A DNA stretch of 64,000 nt from contig CM070548.1 of assembly GCA_036346405.1 (NCBI GenBank), forward strand, positions 52,420,279-52,484,278. The letters run 5' to 3'. Below, piece by piece: positions 47,001 to 57,411 of this stretch. This stretch comes from Phyllostachys edulis (Eukaryota; Streptophyta; Magnoliopsida; Poales; Poaceae). Made by a program: the position numbers and the translations under genes. The first letter of the stretch is position 1; the number at the start of each line of letters is the position of its first letter. The notes under the pieces are model-generated. The model saw only the letters and a program-made list of their open reading frames with translations, searched no databases and was not told where the DNA came from.

Positions 47001-47932
47001 CTCTTTATGCTCTTGAGGACTTGTCCATCCAACAATGCGCAAGCCTGTCATGTCTACCAGAGGATTCATTTGGTTCACTTTCCTCTCTGAAGACCCTTGA
47101 AATAGTGAAGTGCCCAAATTTGGTGGCAGAAGAAATCAGGTTGCCCCCTACTGTGAAAACTATCACTTTAGGATTGTGCGGTGATGCTGAACCTCCACTA
47201 GTCCACTCACTGAGAGATCTTAATTCTCTGAAACGATTGTTTTTAGATAGTTGTGCAATGTCGTATCTCCCTTCAGAAGTGTTTGCATGTTTGGAAGGGT
47301 TAACTGATATGATGTTTGGTGCTTGTGCGATTACATCTCTTCCCTCAGCAGAAGCCTTTGCAAGATTGACGAATCTTGAAAACTTATCCATATGGGATTG
47401 CGAAAAGCTTGTTTCAATCAATGGGATCCAAGGGATTCCATCGCTAATGTCATTGACAATCCATGGATGCAGCAAAATCACTGCAGATTCGTCTGTTCAG
47501 ATGGTGGAGGACTGTGATGGTTTGTATGGCCTTGATTTCAAGTTCGATGAACTTGATATTGACAATCCGTTACTCCTCTTCAGCGGGCCATTACAAAGCA
47601 TCTCGTCTGTCAAGAGACTTAGAATTGTTGGTGGTCCTGAACTGACACACTTACCTGAGGAGTGGTTACTGCAAAACCAGGCACTTAAAGAACTAGAAGT
47701 GTCTGATGCTTCTCACCTGCTATGCCTGGCCCCACAAATGGCGAGTCTGAACTCCCTCGAATCCTTGCAAATATCCCATGCAAATATGATCCATAGTTTC
47801 CCTGATATGCCTACTTCTCTGAGGAGTCTGCGAATCAACAATTGCCACCCTGAGCTCAAGAAGAGGTGCCAAAAGGAAAAAGGCCTTGATTGGGTTAAGA
47901 TTGCACATATTTGTAACGTAGCTATTAGCTAA
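44069..47932 (+). CDS. CC-NB-LRR (CNL) disease-resistance-type immune receptor, 1287 aa
   Basis: An uninterrupted single-exon frame. The start context GCCATGG is favourable and no longer in-frame start is apparent. An Rx-type coiled-coil domain covers about residues 1-165, with an EDVID-like AEDALDELEYYKLE at 85-98. The NB-ARC domain covers about 185-540: P-loop GIGGLGKTT (223-231), RNBS-A around IIWVCVSHDFD (249-259), kinase-2 LLVLDDVW (298-305), RNBS-B GSKILLTTR (326-334), GLPL variant GSPLA (396-400), RNBS-D CFRYCSLF (453-460) and MHD (534-536). Leucine-rich repeats fill about 570-1270. These features predict an ATP/ADP-switched intracellular receptor for pathogen effectors; the specificity cannot be inferred. 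It resembles RGA/RPP13-like cereal receptors. Nothing is broken and no extra integrated domain is seen. Confidence 0.95.
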   Translation: MVAGAVTFAGKAIATSVISYIVNKAFDYLKDNKKAGGLKNTKERLQRLLPQIQVVFDAVDTEQIRDQSEALDAWLWQLRDAVEEAEDALDELEYYKLEEEVKMRDSKVSGSLHKYKGKLIQKFNHAFNSGSLKRLKSSVKALDDVAVGVERFFQVLNQFDNNKTKNHKQDVEFKNWRETSSLPDSMVLGREEERKIIVEWLTKAENSVVEQIVGNIPTFSIVGIGGLGKTTLAQVICNDNVVKGYFDLIIWVCVSHDFDIETLTRKILQDVTEAEINMVCLNALHKALKEKLSSKTFLLVLDDVWNDERIHDWEKLVRPLRYGKKGSKILLTTRMQSVADLAARAMQEKCQSLRLSGLEETDLLLLLNRHAFFGVNPDDYINLQQISKKMVKKLSGSPLAAKVLGGLLNSNRDSSTWNRILASGVYNIQQGKDGIMMVLRLSYQHLSTHLQACFRYCSLFHKDYEFTKKELVYLWMGSGLIQQLVDDMMPEDVGMEYLDKLTRKSFLDIKSRPRPSRAIKCNMFDEYYEERFVMHDLLHELARCASVNECTRVGINCSHRIPKTVRHICIEMINPTVVEQISQAKKLRTLVMHFQDQDQAEQELILNEVLAVAKSLRVLSLTTNSRCKLPDAVGGLVHLRYLSLMWGRKNMTHFCWFPQPVYKLYHLQIMRFDDPQLSVPVQGEMEGVCNLVNLHHLQLSYGIMPMVPYVGKLTCLRELYGFCVQHQGGYTIGELKNLTGICHLYVSNLDKVNSAEEASEVMLDQKEHLSAVTLSWSPGSSESCYPSKARQLLDKLQPPSNLSKLKIEGYPGSQSPCWLQTLKLINLTYVYLCDCQRLERLPPLGQLPSLQYLYIIKLKSVKRVDSSFYGSEKPSGLQSLKVLEIESMPKCVEWVGLEGENLFPRLDTLVVRNCEKLRRLPSVPISIQHVEIHHAGLSAMPTFFVSCDTSSSSSLDLALSKLMISHCQNLVTLWQRCSLYALEDLSIQQCASLSCLPEDSFGSLSSLKTLEIVKCPNLVAEEIRLPPTVKTITLGLCGDAEPPLVHSLRDLNSLKRLFLDSCAMSYLPSEVFACLEGLTDMMFGACAITSLPSAEAFARLTNLENLSIWDCEKLVSINGIQGIPSLMSLTIHGCSKITADSSVQMVEDCDGLYGLDFKFDELDIDNPLLLFSGPLQSISSVKRLRIVGGPELTHLPEEWLLQNQALKELEVSDASHLLCLAPQMASLNSLESLQISHANMIHSFPDMPTSLRSLRINNCHPELKKRCQKEKGLDWVKIAHICNVAIS

Positions 47933-49654
47933 GATATGGTGCATGACCTGAAATATGATCACCAAAACCTAAATCCAGGCCAGTATATCTGAGCTTCCAC
48001 TTTCCAAAGAATACATTGTTTGGTATGTCCAAAAACTTTCCAGTTGTCCATCACACTTTGTCTTTTCCTTTGCATTCGTAGATTTGATATGTACCTTACA
48101 TGTTCAGTTATGAAAAGCTACTAATATAATTCTTATATAAAAATTAATGTATCGCTTCTAAGCTAAATGATAGAAAAGCATTGCTCATGCCCTTGTTATG
48201 ATGAACACATACTCCTATTAGAATTTTAGAAAGAACAAAAGGAAAAGGTAAGGATGTAGCAGTACATTATGAGATTTTACTTACAGGTTTTTTAAGCAAT
48301 CTTAGTTAGACAAAGAATTTTGTTTTGTTCGGTTGTGAATAAGATTGTTAAGTAGAGTTTTTAGTTGTGGCTTATTCATGGGACTGGTTCCATTATTTAA
48401 TCTGAATATCCAATTATGCTTCTAAGCTAGTTACTCAAATTACTTTGGTTTGTGGTGCCATTATTTTTTCACTGCATTACCTTGACCAGTATAAATAAAC
48501 TGAGGGTTAACACAACACTTTTCTATTTCAGTAGCTTCCTGATATAACTTTTATTTCTTGCAGGCAGCTCCGTTCAATGCACGAACTTGGGTACAATACC
48601 TGTGATAGCAAGGCAATCAGAATGGTACAATCAGAAAGCTATTCAGTCAGAATTCATCGAACATTTTCTTTTGTGAATTCAATTCAAAGAGCAAAAGATA
48701 TTACCGGATGATACAATCGGAGAAAGTGAACCAGACAAGGCCTATCTTTATCTAATTAAGAGATCAATGCTTACAAAGCTAGTACAATCTCTTGAGAGTA
48801 ACTAAAGGAGGACAAAATAACATGGTACCAGATGGTAAGATCAGTCAACAGTAACTAAGAGGGGAAATACGACAATACCAACTACAGTCTACAATTATGC
48901 ATGGTCCACAGCAATGATTTTGCAAGGTACAATCTGTTCAAGTCCTTATTTGCCATGTCAGTTGTTTGCAATTACATTGACTTTTGGAGTAACAACTACA
49001 AGAATACAGCATTAAAGAAACTGAACCTGGAAGAAGACCATGCCATCTCTCTTGAGTTGAAGATCGATATCCTTTTATTTTGTCTGTTTGTGCTCAAGCC
49101 TGTGCTTTGAAATACTGTTACTTTGACAGTCCGAAACTGCCATAATAGCCACTCAAATCAATATCACGAAGACCACCTGATGAATCTTATATAAATTCAG
49201 ACTTGTAAGCACAAATGCTAATAAATATATTTTTCAAAACCAAACTTATTCCAATGGTTATAGAAAGGTGCTAGAAGAGAGTTTTATGCCTAGTCACCCA
49301 CTTCACCCTTTGTTTTCCTGGAGTTGAGGATACCAGCAATGTTTTCTTTTCAACTGATCCTGGCTCCATAATGAACCTCATGGTTCCTTATGTTTTCAGG
49401 GGCAGCGGATTCACCACTACGGCAGGTTGGGCAGCTAGCCGAGCTTCGCCATCGAAGTTTCTTATAGGTCCTCTGGGGCTCGCCGGTGCCGAAGAAGACA
49501 AATAATGCATGCTGCGCAAGATAAACTCCTGAAATTGCTGGAAGATCACGTTCTCGCATCCATCCTCCCATTTTTAATGCGGTTACTGAGAGCATAGAAT
49601 TAAGAGAACTTAGGCTTTCGGATATGCAATTTACGTGGACTAATAATTTAGATT
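47933..49654 (+). other. CNL 3' flank/3' UTR and unassigned sequence
   Basis: No supported gene. The first part is A/T-rich and probably 3' UTR. About 49370-49600 is a more GC-rich patch of unknown origin. ATCCT at 49655-49659 flanks element G. Confidence 0.4.
48023..48563 (+). other. Possible 3'-UTR intron of the CNL gene
   Basis: A donor-like G|GTATGT at 48023 and an acceptor with pyrimidine tract (TTTTATTTCTTGCAG, ending 48563) bracket an A/T-rich 541-base stretch. Introns in the 3' UTR are common in cereal NLR genes. RNA evidence is needed. Confidence 0.3.
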
Positions 49655-49659
49655 ATCCT

Positions 49660-52298
49660 TGTAATATCTCGAAAATAACCGTTTTAGGGGCCGTGCGTAA
49701 TTAGACGAAAAAGGATACATAAAAACAGAATATTTTAGAGTTTTTAAGAAGGAGTTGATTTGTACTGGGATAAAAAGATCATGGAGAGAATGGATTCTAG
49801 AAAACCCTAGGCACGTTTTTATTTTCTCCCGTGCGCCAAAATTTGTTTCTCTCTTCCGCTCAACCAATCTCCTGCTGCGCGTAGCCAGCCGCCCCGTGCG
49901 TGAAACCCAGCGTCGCTACCCGTTGTTCCCAGAGCGCCAGCCGCCTATGGCCGAACGCCTGCTGTCGCGTGGACGCCGTTTCTCCTGCCGCCCGCGCGTA
50001 GTTGAACGCCTTGCTGCTTCGCAGACTGCCGCCGCCGTTTGCGCGTGGATCGCCATTGTTGCATGTGCCCAAAGCACAGCGTGATTTTTTTTTCGGCCGG
50101 TTGGTACGCCGCGTAAAGTCTTGTAGCGTTTCATTAATGTCTTCTTCTTTGCTCTTCATGCGTTAGGTAAGGCTGCTCCTAATGCTCCACCTTAGCTAGT
50201 ATCTTAAGCATGCCATGTAGGCAAATTGATGATGTGGCACCATAGTTAATGAGGAGAGATAATACTCTAGTATCTAATTTAGATACCAGTTTGGGCTCGA
50301 AATCCAACGCGTAAAATTTATTGTATAGTCATGCATGTAATTAAATGAAACAGTCTAAGATACTACACCATAAGAAACTATGCATTGGAAAGATAGTATC
50401 CTAACACTCCTCATACACTAAGAAACTACACTAAGATACTGCCCATTGGAAGCTGCATCAGTAGTTAATTAGTTTTGTCCATCTTGCATTGTATGTATGT
50501 AGGCGTGTTATTGTTGTATTAAAGGAGAGAAATGAAATACTAGTACGCACGCATCTGTTGACATTAGAATTAATTAGTAGTGCAAGATTTATTGTATACA
50601 TGCATGGTTAGATAGTGCTAATTAGTAGTTAACTAATTTGGCCATATGCTTTGTATGCATGCGGCTGGTAGTAGAGCAACTAGCTCTAGAAATTAACTAG
50701 TAGTGTAACTTTGCTTTGTATGGATGCATGCTGCCTTGAACAGTAGATAGAGAGAGATTTAATTAGAGATTTGAATCGAGATTAATTACAGAGAGGTTTT
50801 AGAATTTTCTAGTCGAGGGGCCGATTAGTAGATTTATTTAGTCTACTGTTCTGTTGTACGATTATTTCGGGCACCTTAATGATGAATTTTGAGATTATCA
50901 TCTACTAGTTAATTGTAGATAATTTCAGTATCTTTTCATAGATATTTAATCATGTCGAGCGGATGAGTTATTTTCAAGTCATGAATTTAGTGAGGCTCGC
51001 TGTCCGGAAGATGACAGATCGGTCTACTGAAATAAAAACAGAGGGTTAGATGATTTAATTAGAAGTCATGGTAATCTAAGAAAATATGGAAAATTTTGTG
51101 TATATTCCAGAATGGGATGGTTTGTCATGATCGGACTTGTGAGTCAAAAGTTACGCCCTTTTTAGTACTAGGACAACAAGAGGTGACTGTTCGGTACCAG
51201 GGAAGCGTTGTAGATTTGGGGGACGTATAGGAGCGATGTCAATTAATTGTTGTTCTTGTGATGTTGTAGCTTGTATTGAAATTTGAGTGTTTATTGTAGG
51301 AGAGACATCGTGCTTGTTGCCATCTTCTAGCCAAACCATGCGTCGCAACTAGTAAAGGCAAGTGCATGGTAGACAGCAATCAATGATTGATCACTGTATT
51401 TATTTATCTTTCATTACCGTTATTGTTGTGCTTTTATTTTTATTTAATTACAAGCAATGGAATGGTATGACTATATCTTGTTGATGAACATGAGGAAAAT
51501 TGATACGATGAATATGATGAAATTATGCATTTTGCATTCATAAGCATCTTTACATATGAGCAGGTGATCATGACTGATCACAACTCCACGGGAGTGGAGG
51601 AGATCCCCGATCCTTGATGAGGATCGAGCTTAAGAGTGAACGTTGTCGCGAGCGTTCACTCATGCTATACCGGTATACGCGAAAGAAGTGCATGTGGACA
51701 TATAGAGTACGGTTGCATTGAGATATGAGATGAATGTGTGTGAAAACAAAGAGAAGAGAACAACATGCGAATATTAATAGAAGGACATGTGATGATAATG
51801 AAGTTATTGAATACTGTTGATTTATCATTGTCTATTGTGTATTGATGTATTTGCTGAGTCGTGGAATCACCCTTGCTCTTTGTTGTTTTTAGGTGATCGT
51901 TGAGGGCATCACGATTGAGAGGGACTAGTGCACATGTGATAGTTTCATGCTTCAGACACATGATTATTTGCCATGAAAACTATTTGATTCATTATTGCTG
52001 GACTACTTTTAGGACATGTTAGAAACTTAATAAGCTTAGATGATTGCTTTGGACTAGTCTATTTTGTTCCAAGGTTTTGTACTTATTGGTTTGGTGATGT
52101 TTTAGACTTATTATCTTGCGGTGTTTTCCCTCGCTTATTTATTCATGCTTGATCAGTCTTTATTCATGTTCTGTTGTGACCCGTGGTTGGGTTTTATTAA
52201 TACTTTGGTTGCTGAAATTTTTATAGTGTGTTGATGAATATTAGTTGGAATGGTAGTTTAGTAACATTCCAAGCTCAGTGTTGGGCTGGGGTGTTACA
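49660..52298 (+). repeat. Element G 5' LTR (2639 bp including a 275-bp insertion)
   Basis: It starts TGTAATATCTCG and ends GGTGTTACA. It aligns with 57412-59448. Relative to the 3' LTR it shows extra A or T at several G/C sites (for example near 49706-49745) and contains the MITE-like insertion at 50177-50451. Confidence 0.9.
50177..50451 (+). mobile_element. MITE-like 275-bp insertion in element G 5' LTR
   Basis: The insertion is flanked by GCTGC on both sides (50172-50176, 50452-50456), whereas the 3' LTR has a single GGCTGCATTA at about 57887-57896, an empty site. The ends TCCTAATG and CATTGGAA are imperfect inverted repeats, and internal AAGATACT/AGTATCTTA motifs are also inverted. There is no coding capacity. 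Size, target duplication and terminal inverted repeats fit a non-autonomous DNA transposon; the superfamily is undetermined. Confidence 0.75.
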
Positions 52299-52300
52299 TT

Positions 52301-52312
52301 TGGTATCAGAGC
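52301..52312 (+). other. Element G primer-binding site
   Basis: TGGTATCAGAGC, 2 bases after the LTR end, complementary to initiator tRNA-Met. Confidence 0.92.
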
Positions 52313-52560
52313 TGACTTTAGGTCCGTGGTGAATAGATTAACAAGTTAGGTAACCTAAAATTACTAAAAATTGTTTTTTGGTTAGTAAAACAACTAAAAT
52401 TTGTTAATGGTAAACTAATTTAAAATTGGACACACTAGTGCACAATAGGTTAGAGAGAGGGACGAGTATCGCTTTACGCTTATGTTATGTTTTATACTAA
52501 TGAAGGATTTGATATTGACCTTTGAGCTTATTGTGTGTTATTGATTGTGATGGATAGCTA

Positions 52561-53709
52561 TGCCAAGAGATAGAGGACGTGGTCGTGGGGGCATGATGCG
52601 TGGAGGGCGTGGTGAAGGTCGTGGGCTGGGCGTGGTCTGTGGAACCACCACTGTGGCGATTGAGTCGATGGGTGAGGAGCGGAACTACGATGGAGGGGGT
52701 TGCTGTTGACCCACCTCTAGTTGGGGGCCAAGATGAGACCCCCGCTTTGTTGAGAGAGTTGATGGGAGAGATCCGTGCTCTCCGTCAACAGGCGCCGGCA
52801 GGCCCTGTTGCTGCGGCATTTGTTGCTGCTCCTGTCGCTCCTCCACCTACACCTGAGGCGCAGATGACGCTTCGAGAGTGGATAGGGTTGAGGTTGGATC
52901 CGTTTGACGAGTCGAGCACACCGGTCTAGGCAGCGGACTGGCTGCGCTATATGGAGAGGCAGTTTGGAGCTTTGGAGATGTACTCACTTCAGAGGGTCTG
53001 TTTTGTAGCCTTTCAGCTGAAAGGGCAAGCGGACATTTGGTGGGACGGCGTGTTGTCTTCGAGGACCGCCGCTCAGGGGCCAGTCACTTGGGAGGATTTT
53101 GTTGATCAGTTCAAGGCAAAGTTCTTACTCTACTCCTTCGTTGAGAAGATGGAGGTTGCCTTGACAACTTTTGTTCAGGGGAAGAGGTCCATTGCTGAGT
53201 ATGAGGCTGAGTTCAACAGCTTGGTTCGCTTTGTCCCTTCGGTGGTGAACAATGATCTTCAGAAGGCTAAGAAGTTCCATCGGGGTCTCAACTCAGAGTA
53301 CCGGCATGTGTTGGGAGCTACTCCACTCCGTGACTTCAGCTCTGTTGTGGAGTAAGCCAGGGGCATGGAGTTGGAGATGAAGCTCACTAAGGGGCAGTGA
53401 GTCTCTGGTGGACTGGTTACTTCTAGTGGTGACTAGAAGAGGAGCTCTGATGAGGGGAGTGGGTCTATTCAGCGACCTGCTTTCAAGAAATTCAAGGGAG
53501 GACCGTAGACCTCCAAATCTAAGCAGTCGAGGCTGTTTTCTTCTTCGGCTCCTCGTCCTTTTGCAGGTACTCCATCTCTTCATCCTGTCCCAGGGTAGGG
53601 CATGCTTTGTTTCAAGTGTGGTGATGGTCGCCGCGCTACTGAGTGCTCTTGGACGGGGGATTGTCATTAGTGTGGCCGACCGGGTCACAAGGAGCGGGTG
53701 TGTCGCTAG
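52561..53709 (+). pseudogene. Element G gag
   Basis: It starts MPRDRGRGRGGMMRGGRG at 52561 and changes frame before about 52690. The capsid block includes WLRYMERQFGALEMYSLQRV, QLKGQADIWWDGVL and SIAEYEAEFNSLVRFVPSVV (retrotransposon gag family). Two zinc knuckles follow: CFKCGDGRRATEC (about 53608-53646) and CH-stop-CGRPGHKERVC. Stops at 52927-52929, 53353-53355, 53668-53670 and 53707-53709 stand where glutamine is expected. Confidence 0.85.
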
Positions 53710-53721
53710 AACCCCGCTAGT

Positions 53722-54438
53722 GTGATCAAGTGGGAGCCTGTGCTAGCTTCTTATTCAGTGGGTCCCGCTCGAGGATCTGTCCAAATGATGGCTGTTCCTT
53801 CTGCGCCGCCACTTCCTTCAGCTTGGGCGCCTCCAGCTGGGTACTACTCGCAGCCACCGCCTCCTGCACTGCTTCAGATTGCACGACTAGCTTTACCTAC
53901 ATCGCCACAGCAGATTGTCGGGGCTCTCGCCGCCCCGACGCCGTCTTCTTTCGCCATGGCGCCACCTGGAGTGTACGCCATGCCTACCGCGGGGTCCGCG
54001 GGTCAACCTGACATGGTGATAGGTACTTTTCTTGTGGATTCGTTTGATGCTTTAGTCCTTTTCTATTCAGGGGCTACCTATTTGTTTGTCTCGACGGTGT
54101 TTGCTAGAAAAGCGAACTTGAGTATGCAGTTAATTTCTCAGTCAGTGTTGGCCAGTTCTCCTGGGGGTATTATTGCGAGCTCCACTGTTTGTCCTGGGTG
54201 CTCTATTGTTATCGATGGGGAGAAGTTCACGGCGAATCTGATGGTCATTCGGTTGGAGCCTTTCGATGCTATCTTGGGCATGGATTGGTTGCACTCTTAC
54301 CGAGCCGTGATATCCTACGTCAGGGCGATCTCTGTCAGGAACTCCGTTTGGAGAGACTTTGACCTTCGAGGTGCGCCTCGCGCTCTCTTCGGTGTTGGGC
54401 GGACTGTTTCGGTCGGCGTGGTGGCAGGCTTCTCTTAG
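53722..54438 (+). pseudogene. Element G Pro-rich linker and protease
   Basis: A Pro/Ala-rich linker (about residues 20-95) leads to a retropepsin-like domain: GTFLVDSFDALVLFYSGATY, then DAILGMDWL. The catalytic triad, normally Asp-Ser/Thr-Gly, reads Tyr-Ser-Gly, so the essential aspartate is lost. The frame shifts before RT. Confidence 0.8.
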
Positions 54439-54458
54439 CCTTTGCTGAGAAACCGAGC

Positions 54459-55355
54459 GTGGCTTCACGGATTGAGGAGATTCCGGTGGTTAGTGATTAT
54501 CCAGATGTGTTCGCGGCTGAGCTTCCGGGCATGCCACCTGCACGAGACGTGGAGTTTCACATTGATCTTGTTCTGGGCACTCGGCCCATCTCGTTGTCTC
54601 CATATCGACTGGCACGTCCGTTTCAAGATGAGTTGAAGAAGCAGTTGGACGATTTGTTGGCTAAAGGTTTGATCAGGCGTAGTGTATCGCCATGGGGAGC
54701 TCCTGTTCTGTTCACAGAGAAGAAGGATGGGAGTTGGCGCATGTGTATTGATTACCGTGCGCTTAATACAGTCATGATCAAGAACAAATATCCATTGCCC
54801 CGCATTGAGGATTTATTTGACCAGTTGAATGGAGCTCAGGTGTTCTCCAAGATTGATCTCCAGTCAAGGTATAATCAAATCCATGTGCGTGAGCAGGATG
54901 TAGAGAAGACAGCTTTCTCCACCAGGTATGGACATTATGAATACAAAGTTATGTCTTTTGGACTGACTAATGCACCTACCGTTTTTATGGAGACCATGAA
55001 TAGCATGTTGCACGAGTATCTGGATGACTTCGTTGTGGTGTTCATTGATGATATTCTTATCTATTCCAAGACCAATGAGGATCATGAGCGTCACTTGAGG
55101 CTAGTATTAGAGACTTTGAGAGAGCACAAGTTCTTTGCCAAGTTGAAGAAATGTGAGTTCTGGATTTTAGAAGTGGGTTTTCTGGGTCATGTGATAAATT
55201 CTCAGGGCATTGCTGTTGATCCAAGCAAGGTCTCCATGTTGGTGGATTGGAAGAGGCTGACTAATGTGAAGGAGGTGAGGAGTTTCTTGGGTTTGACTGG
55301 TTACTATCGGTGTTTTGTGCAGGATTTCTCTATCATCGCCAAGCCGATGTCTTAG
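54459..55355 (+). pseudogene. Element G reverse transcriptase
   Basis: A 298-residue open frame with all RT blocks: RMCIDYRALN (94-103), NKYPLPRIEDLFDQL (109-123), VFSKIDLQSRYNQI (128-141, with Arg for the usual Gly), VMSFGLTNAP (164-173) and the catalytic FIDD (195-198). It ends at TAG 55353-55355 inside pol. A connected RNase H frame follows. Confidence 0.88.
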
Positions 55356-56183
55356 CTTACTCAGAAAGGAGTGAGATTCTAGTGGATTGATGAGTGTGAG
55401 CGCAGTTTTTGCACTTTGAAGGAGAGGTTGGTGACCTCTCCTGTTCTCACTCTTCCCGAGCCAGGGAAGCGGTTCACAGTCTTTTCATATGCATCTCGAG
55501 TGGGTCATGGCTGTGTTCTTATGCAAGATGGTAAGGTGATTTCTTATGCGTCAATGCAGTTAAAGAAGCACGAGCAGAATTATCCCACTCATGACTTGGA
55601 GTTGGCTACGGTTGTCTTTGCTCTCAAGATTTGGAGGCATTATCTGCACGGTGAGTTTTGTGATATTTTCACAGATCACAAGAGTCTCAAGTATATCTTC
55701 ACTCAGAAGGATCTAAATTTGAGGCAAAGGAGGTGGTCGGAATTGATCAAGGATTATGATCTTACTATTCAGTATCATCCAGGTAAGGCCAATGTTGTTG
55801 CTGATGCTCTTAGTCGCGAGGCGACTCCCGCTACTCTAGATTACCTCGTTGCTGATTTTGATCGCATGGGGATATCTTATTGCCATGTGGGCACATCACA
55901 TGTTGAGACGCAGTTGATCCTTGAGTTAGCTATTCCAGACTGTGTGCGGCAAGCACAGCAGAGTGACCGATTATTGCAGGAGGTCAGGAAGCGTCTGGAT
56001 GAGAGCAAAGAGGGAGATTTCAGCATGGATGAATCTGGTACTTTGCGGTTTAAAGGCCGCCTTTGTGTGCCACAAAAGGCGGAGGTCAAGGATGACATCT
56101 TGAGGGAGGCTCACCGCACTCCGTACACTGTTCATCCTAGTGAGACTAAGATGTATCGAGATCTGAAACAAAATTTCTGGTAG
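55356..56183 (+). pseudogene. Element G RNase H and integrase zinc-binding lead-in
   Basis: After stops at 55353-55355 and 55380-55382, the frame 55416-56183 has VISYASMQLKKHEQNYPTHD, DHKSLKYIFTQKDLNLRQ and YHPGKANVVADALSR. It ends with TKMYRDLKQNFW, the start of the integrase zinc-binding region, where the frame is lost. Confidence 0.85.
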
Positions 56184-57324
56184 ACATTGCTAATTATGTG
56201 GCTTCTTGTGGTGTTTGTTATCAAGTGAAAGCCAAGCATAAGCGTCCTGCAGGGTTGTTGCAGCCTTTGGAGGTTCCCTAGTGGCCTTGGGATGATATCT
56301 CTATGGACTTTGTGGTGGCGTTACCTCGTTCGCCGCGAGGGAAGGATGCGGTTTGGGTAGCGGTGGATCGTTTCAGCAAGTCTGCGCATTTCATTCCTAT
56401 TCGCACGACAAGTTCAGCGAGTGATCTAGCTCCTATTTATGTGCGTGAAATAGTGAGACTGCATGGTGTGCCAAAGACCATCATTTCTGACAGGGACGCA
56501 AAGTTTGTCTCCAAGTTCTGGGAGAGTCTGCAGAGTGCGTTGGGCACATAGCTTCGTCTTAGTACAGCGTTTCACCCTCAGACAGATGGGCAGTCAGAGC
56601 GCACTATTTAGACTTTGGAGGACATGTTGTGGACTTGCGTTCTGTCTTGGAAGGGTAGTTGGGAGGATCAGTTGCCACTTGTAGAGTTTGCTTATAATAA
56701 TAGCTACCATTCCAGTATTAGAGCCGTGCCATTCGAGGTTCTGTATGGGCGGAAGTGCAGATTGCCACTTTGTTGGGATGCGGTGGGTGAGAAGGCAGTT
56801 TTGGGTTTGGACTGGATTCAGAAGACCGTTGAGCGTGTGGCCATGGTGAGGCAGAATCTGGTAGTAGCTCAGAGCAGACAAAAAAGCTATGCAGATGTGA
56901 GGAGGCATGACTTGGAGTTTGCAGTGGGTGACCAGGTGCTCTTGAGAGTGTCTCCCACCAAAGGCATTGTCCGATTTGGTACCAAAGGGAAGCTTAGCCC
57001 GAGGTACATTAGACCGTTCCCGATTATTGCAAGAATTGGGAAGTTGGCTTACCGCTTAGACCTTCCTGAGTCCATGCGCGGAGTTCACAATGCGTTTCAC
57101 GTCTTGATGCTAAGAAAGTTTTTGAGAGACCCAGAACATGAGATTTCGTTGGAGCCGCCAACTATTGAGCAAGACCTCACAATTGAATTGCGTCCGGTGC
57201 GTATTCTGGAGAGGTCGGAACGAGTGCTGAAGCACAAGACGTTGGTTTACGTCAAGGTGCTGTGGACGCATTAGTCTGAGAGAGAGGCGACTTGGGATAG
57301 AGTTGTTCACATCGGGTACATGTG
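56184..57324 (+). pseudogene. Element G integrase with chromodomain-like C-terminus
   Basis: Core blocks are MDFVVALPRSPRGKDAVWV, HGVPKTIISDRDAKFVSKFW, a DGQSERT block, EFAYNNSYHSSI and LYGRKCRLPLCW. The C-terminus has HNAFHVLMLRKFLRDPEHE and the chromodomain-like tail. TAG stops are at 56279-56281, 56549-56551, 56609-56611 and 57272-57274. At 56609-56611 element A's homologous integrase has a CAG glutamine codon, so that stop fits a C-to-T change. Confidence 0.87.
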
Positions 57325-57394
57325 ATTTGTTGTTTAAATTTCAGTGTGGTTGTTCTTTGAGTAGAACGGCGAGTAGAATTCGTGGTCGAATTCT

Positions 57395-57411
57395 GTTAAG
57401 GGGGGGTAGAA
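57395..57411 (+). other. Polypurine tract of element G
   Basis: GTTAAGGGGGGGTAGAA immediately before the 3' LTR start at 57412. Confidence 0.88.

Noticed and set aside
49350..50159. Short frames near the left end of element G
   Set aside because: Most fall in element G's LTR or just outside it and match no family; the corresponding 3' LTR region does not preserve them.
51151..51961. Minus-strand frames repeated at 58404-59383
   Set aside because: Repetition is due to the two LTRs of element G; frames differ by stops and have no known domain.
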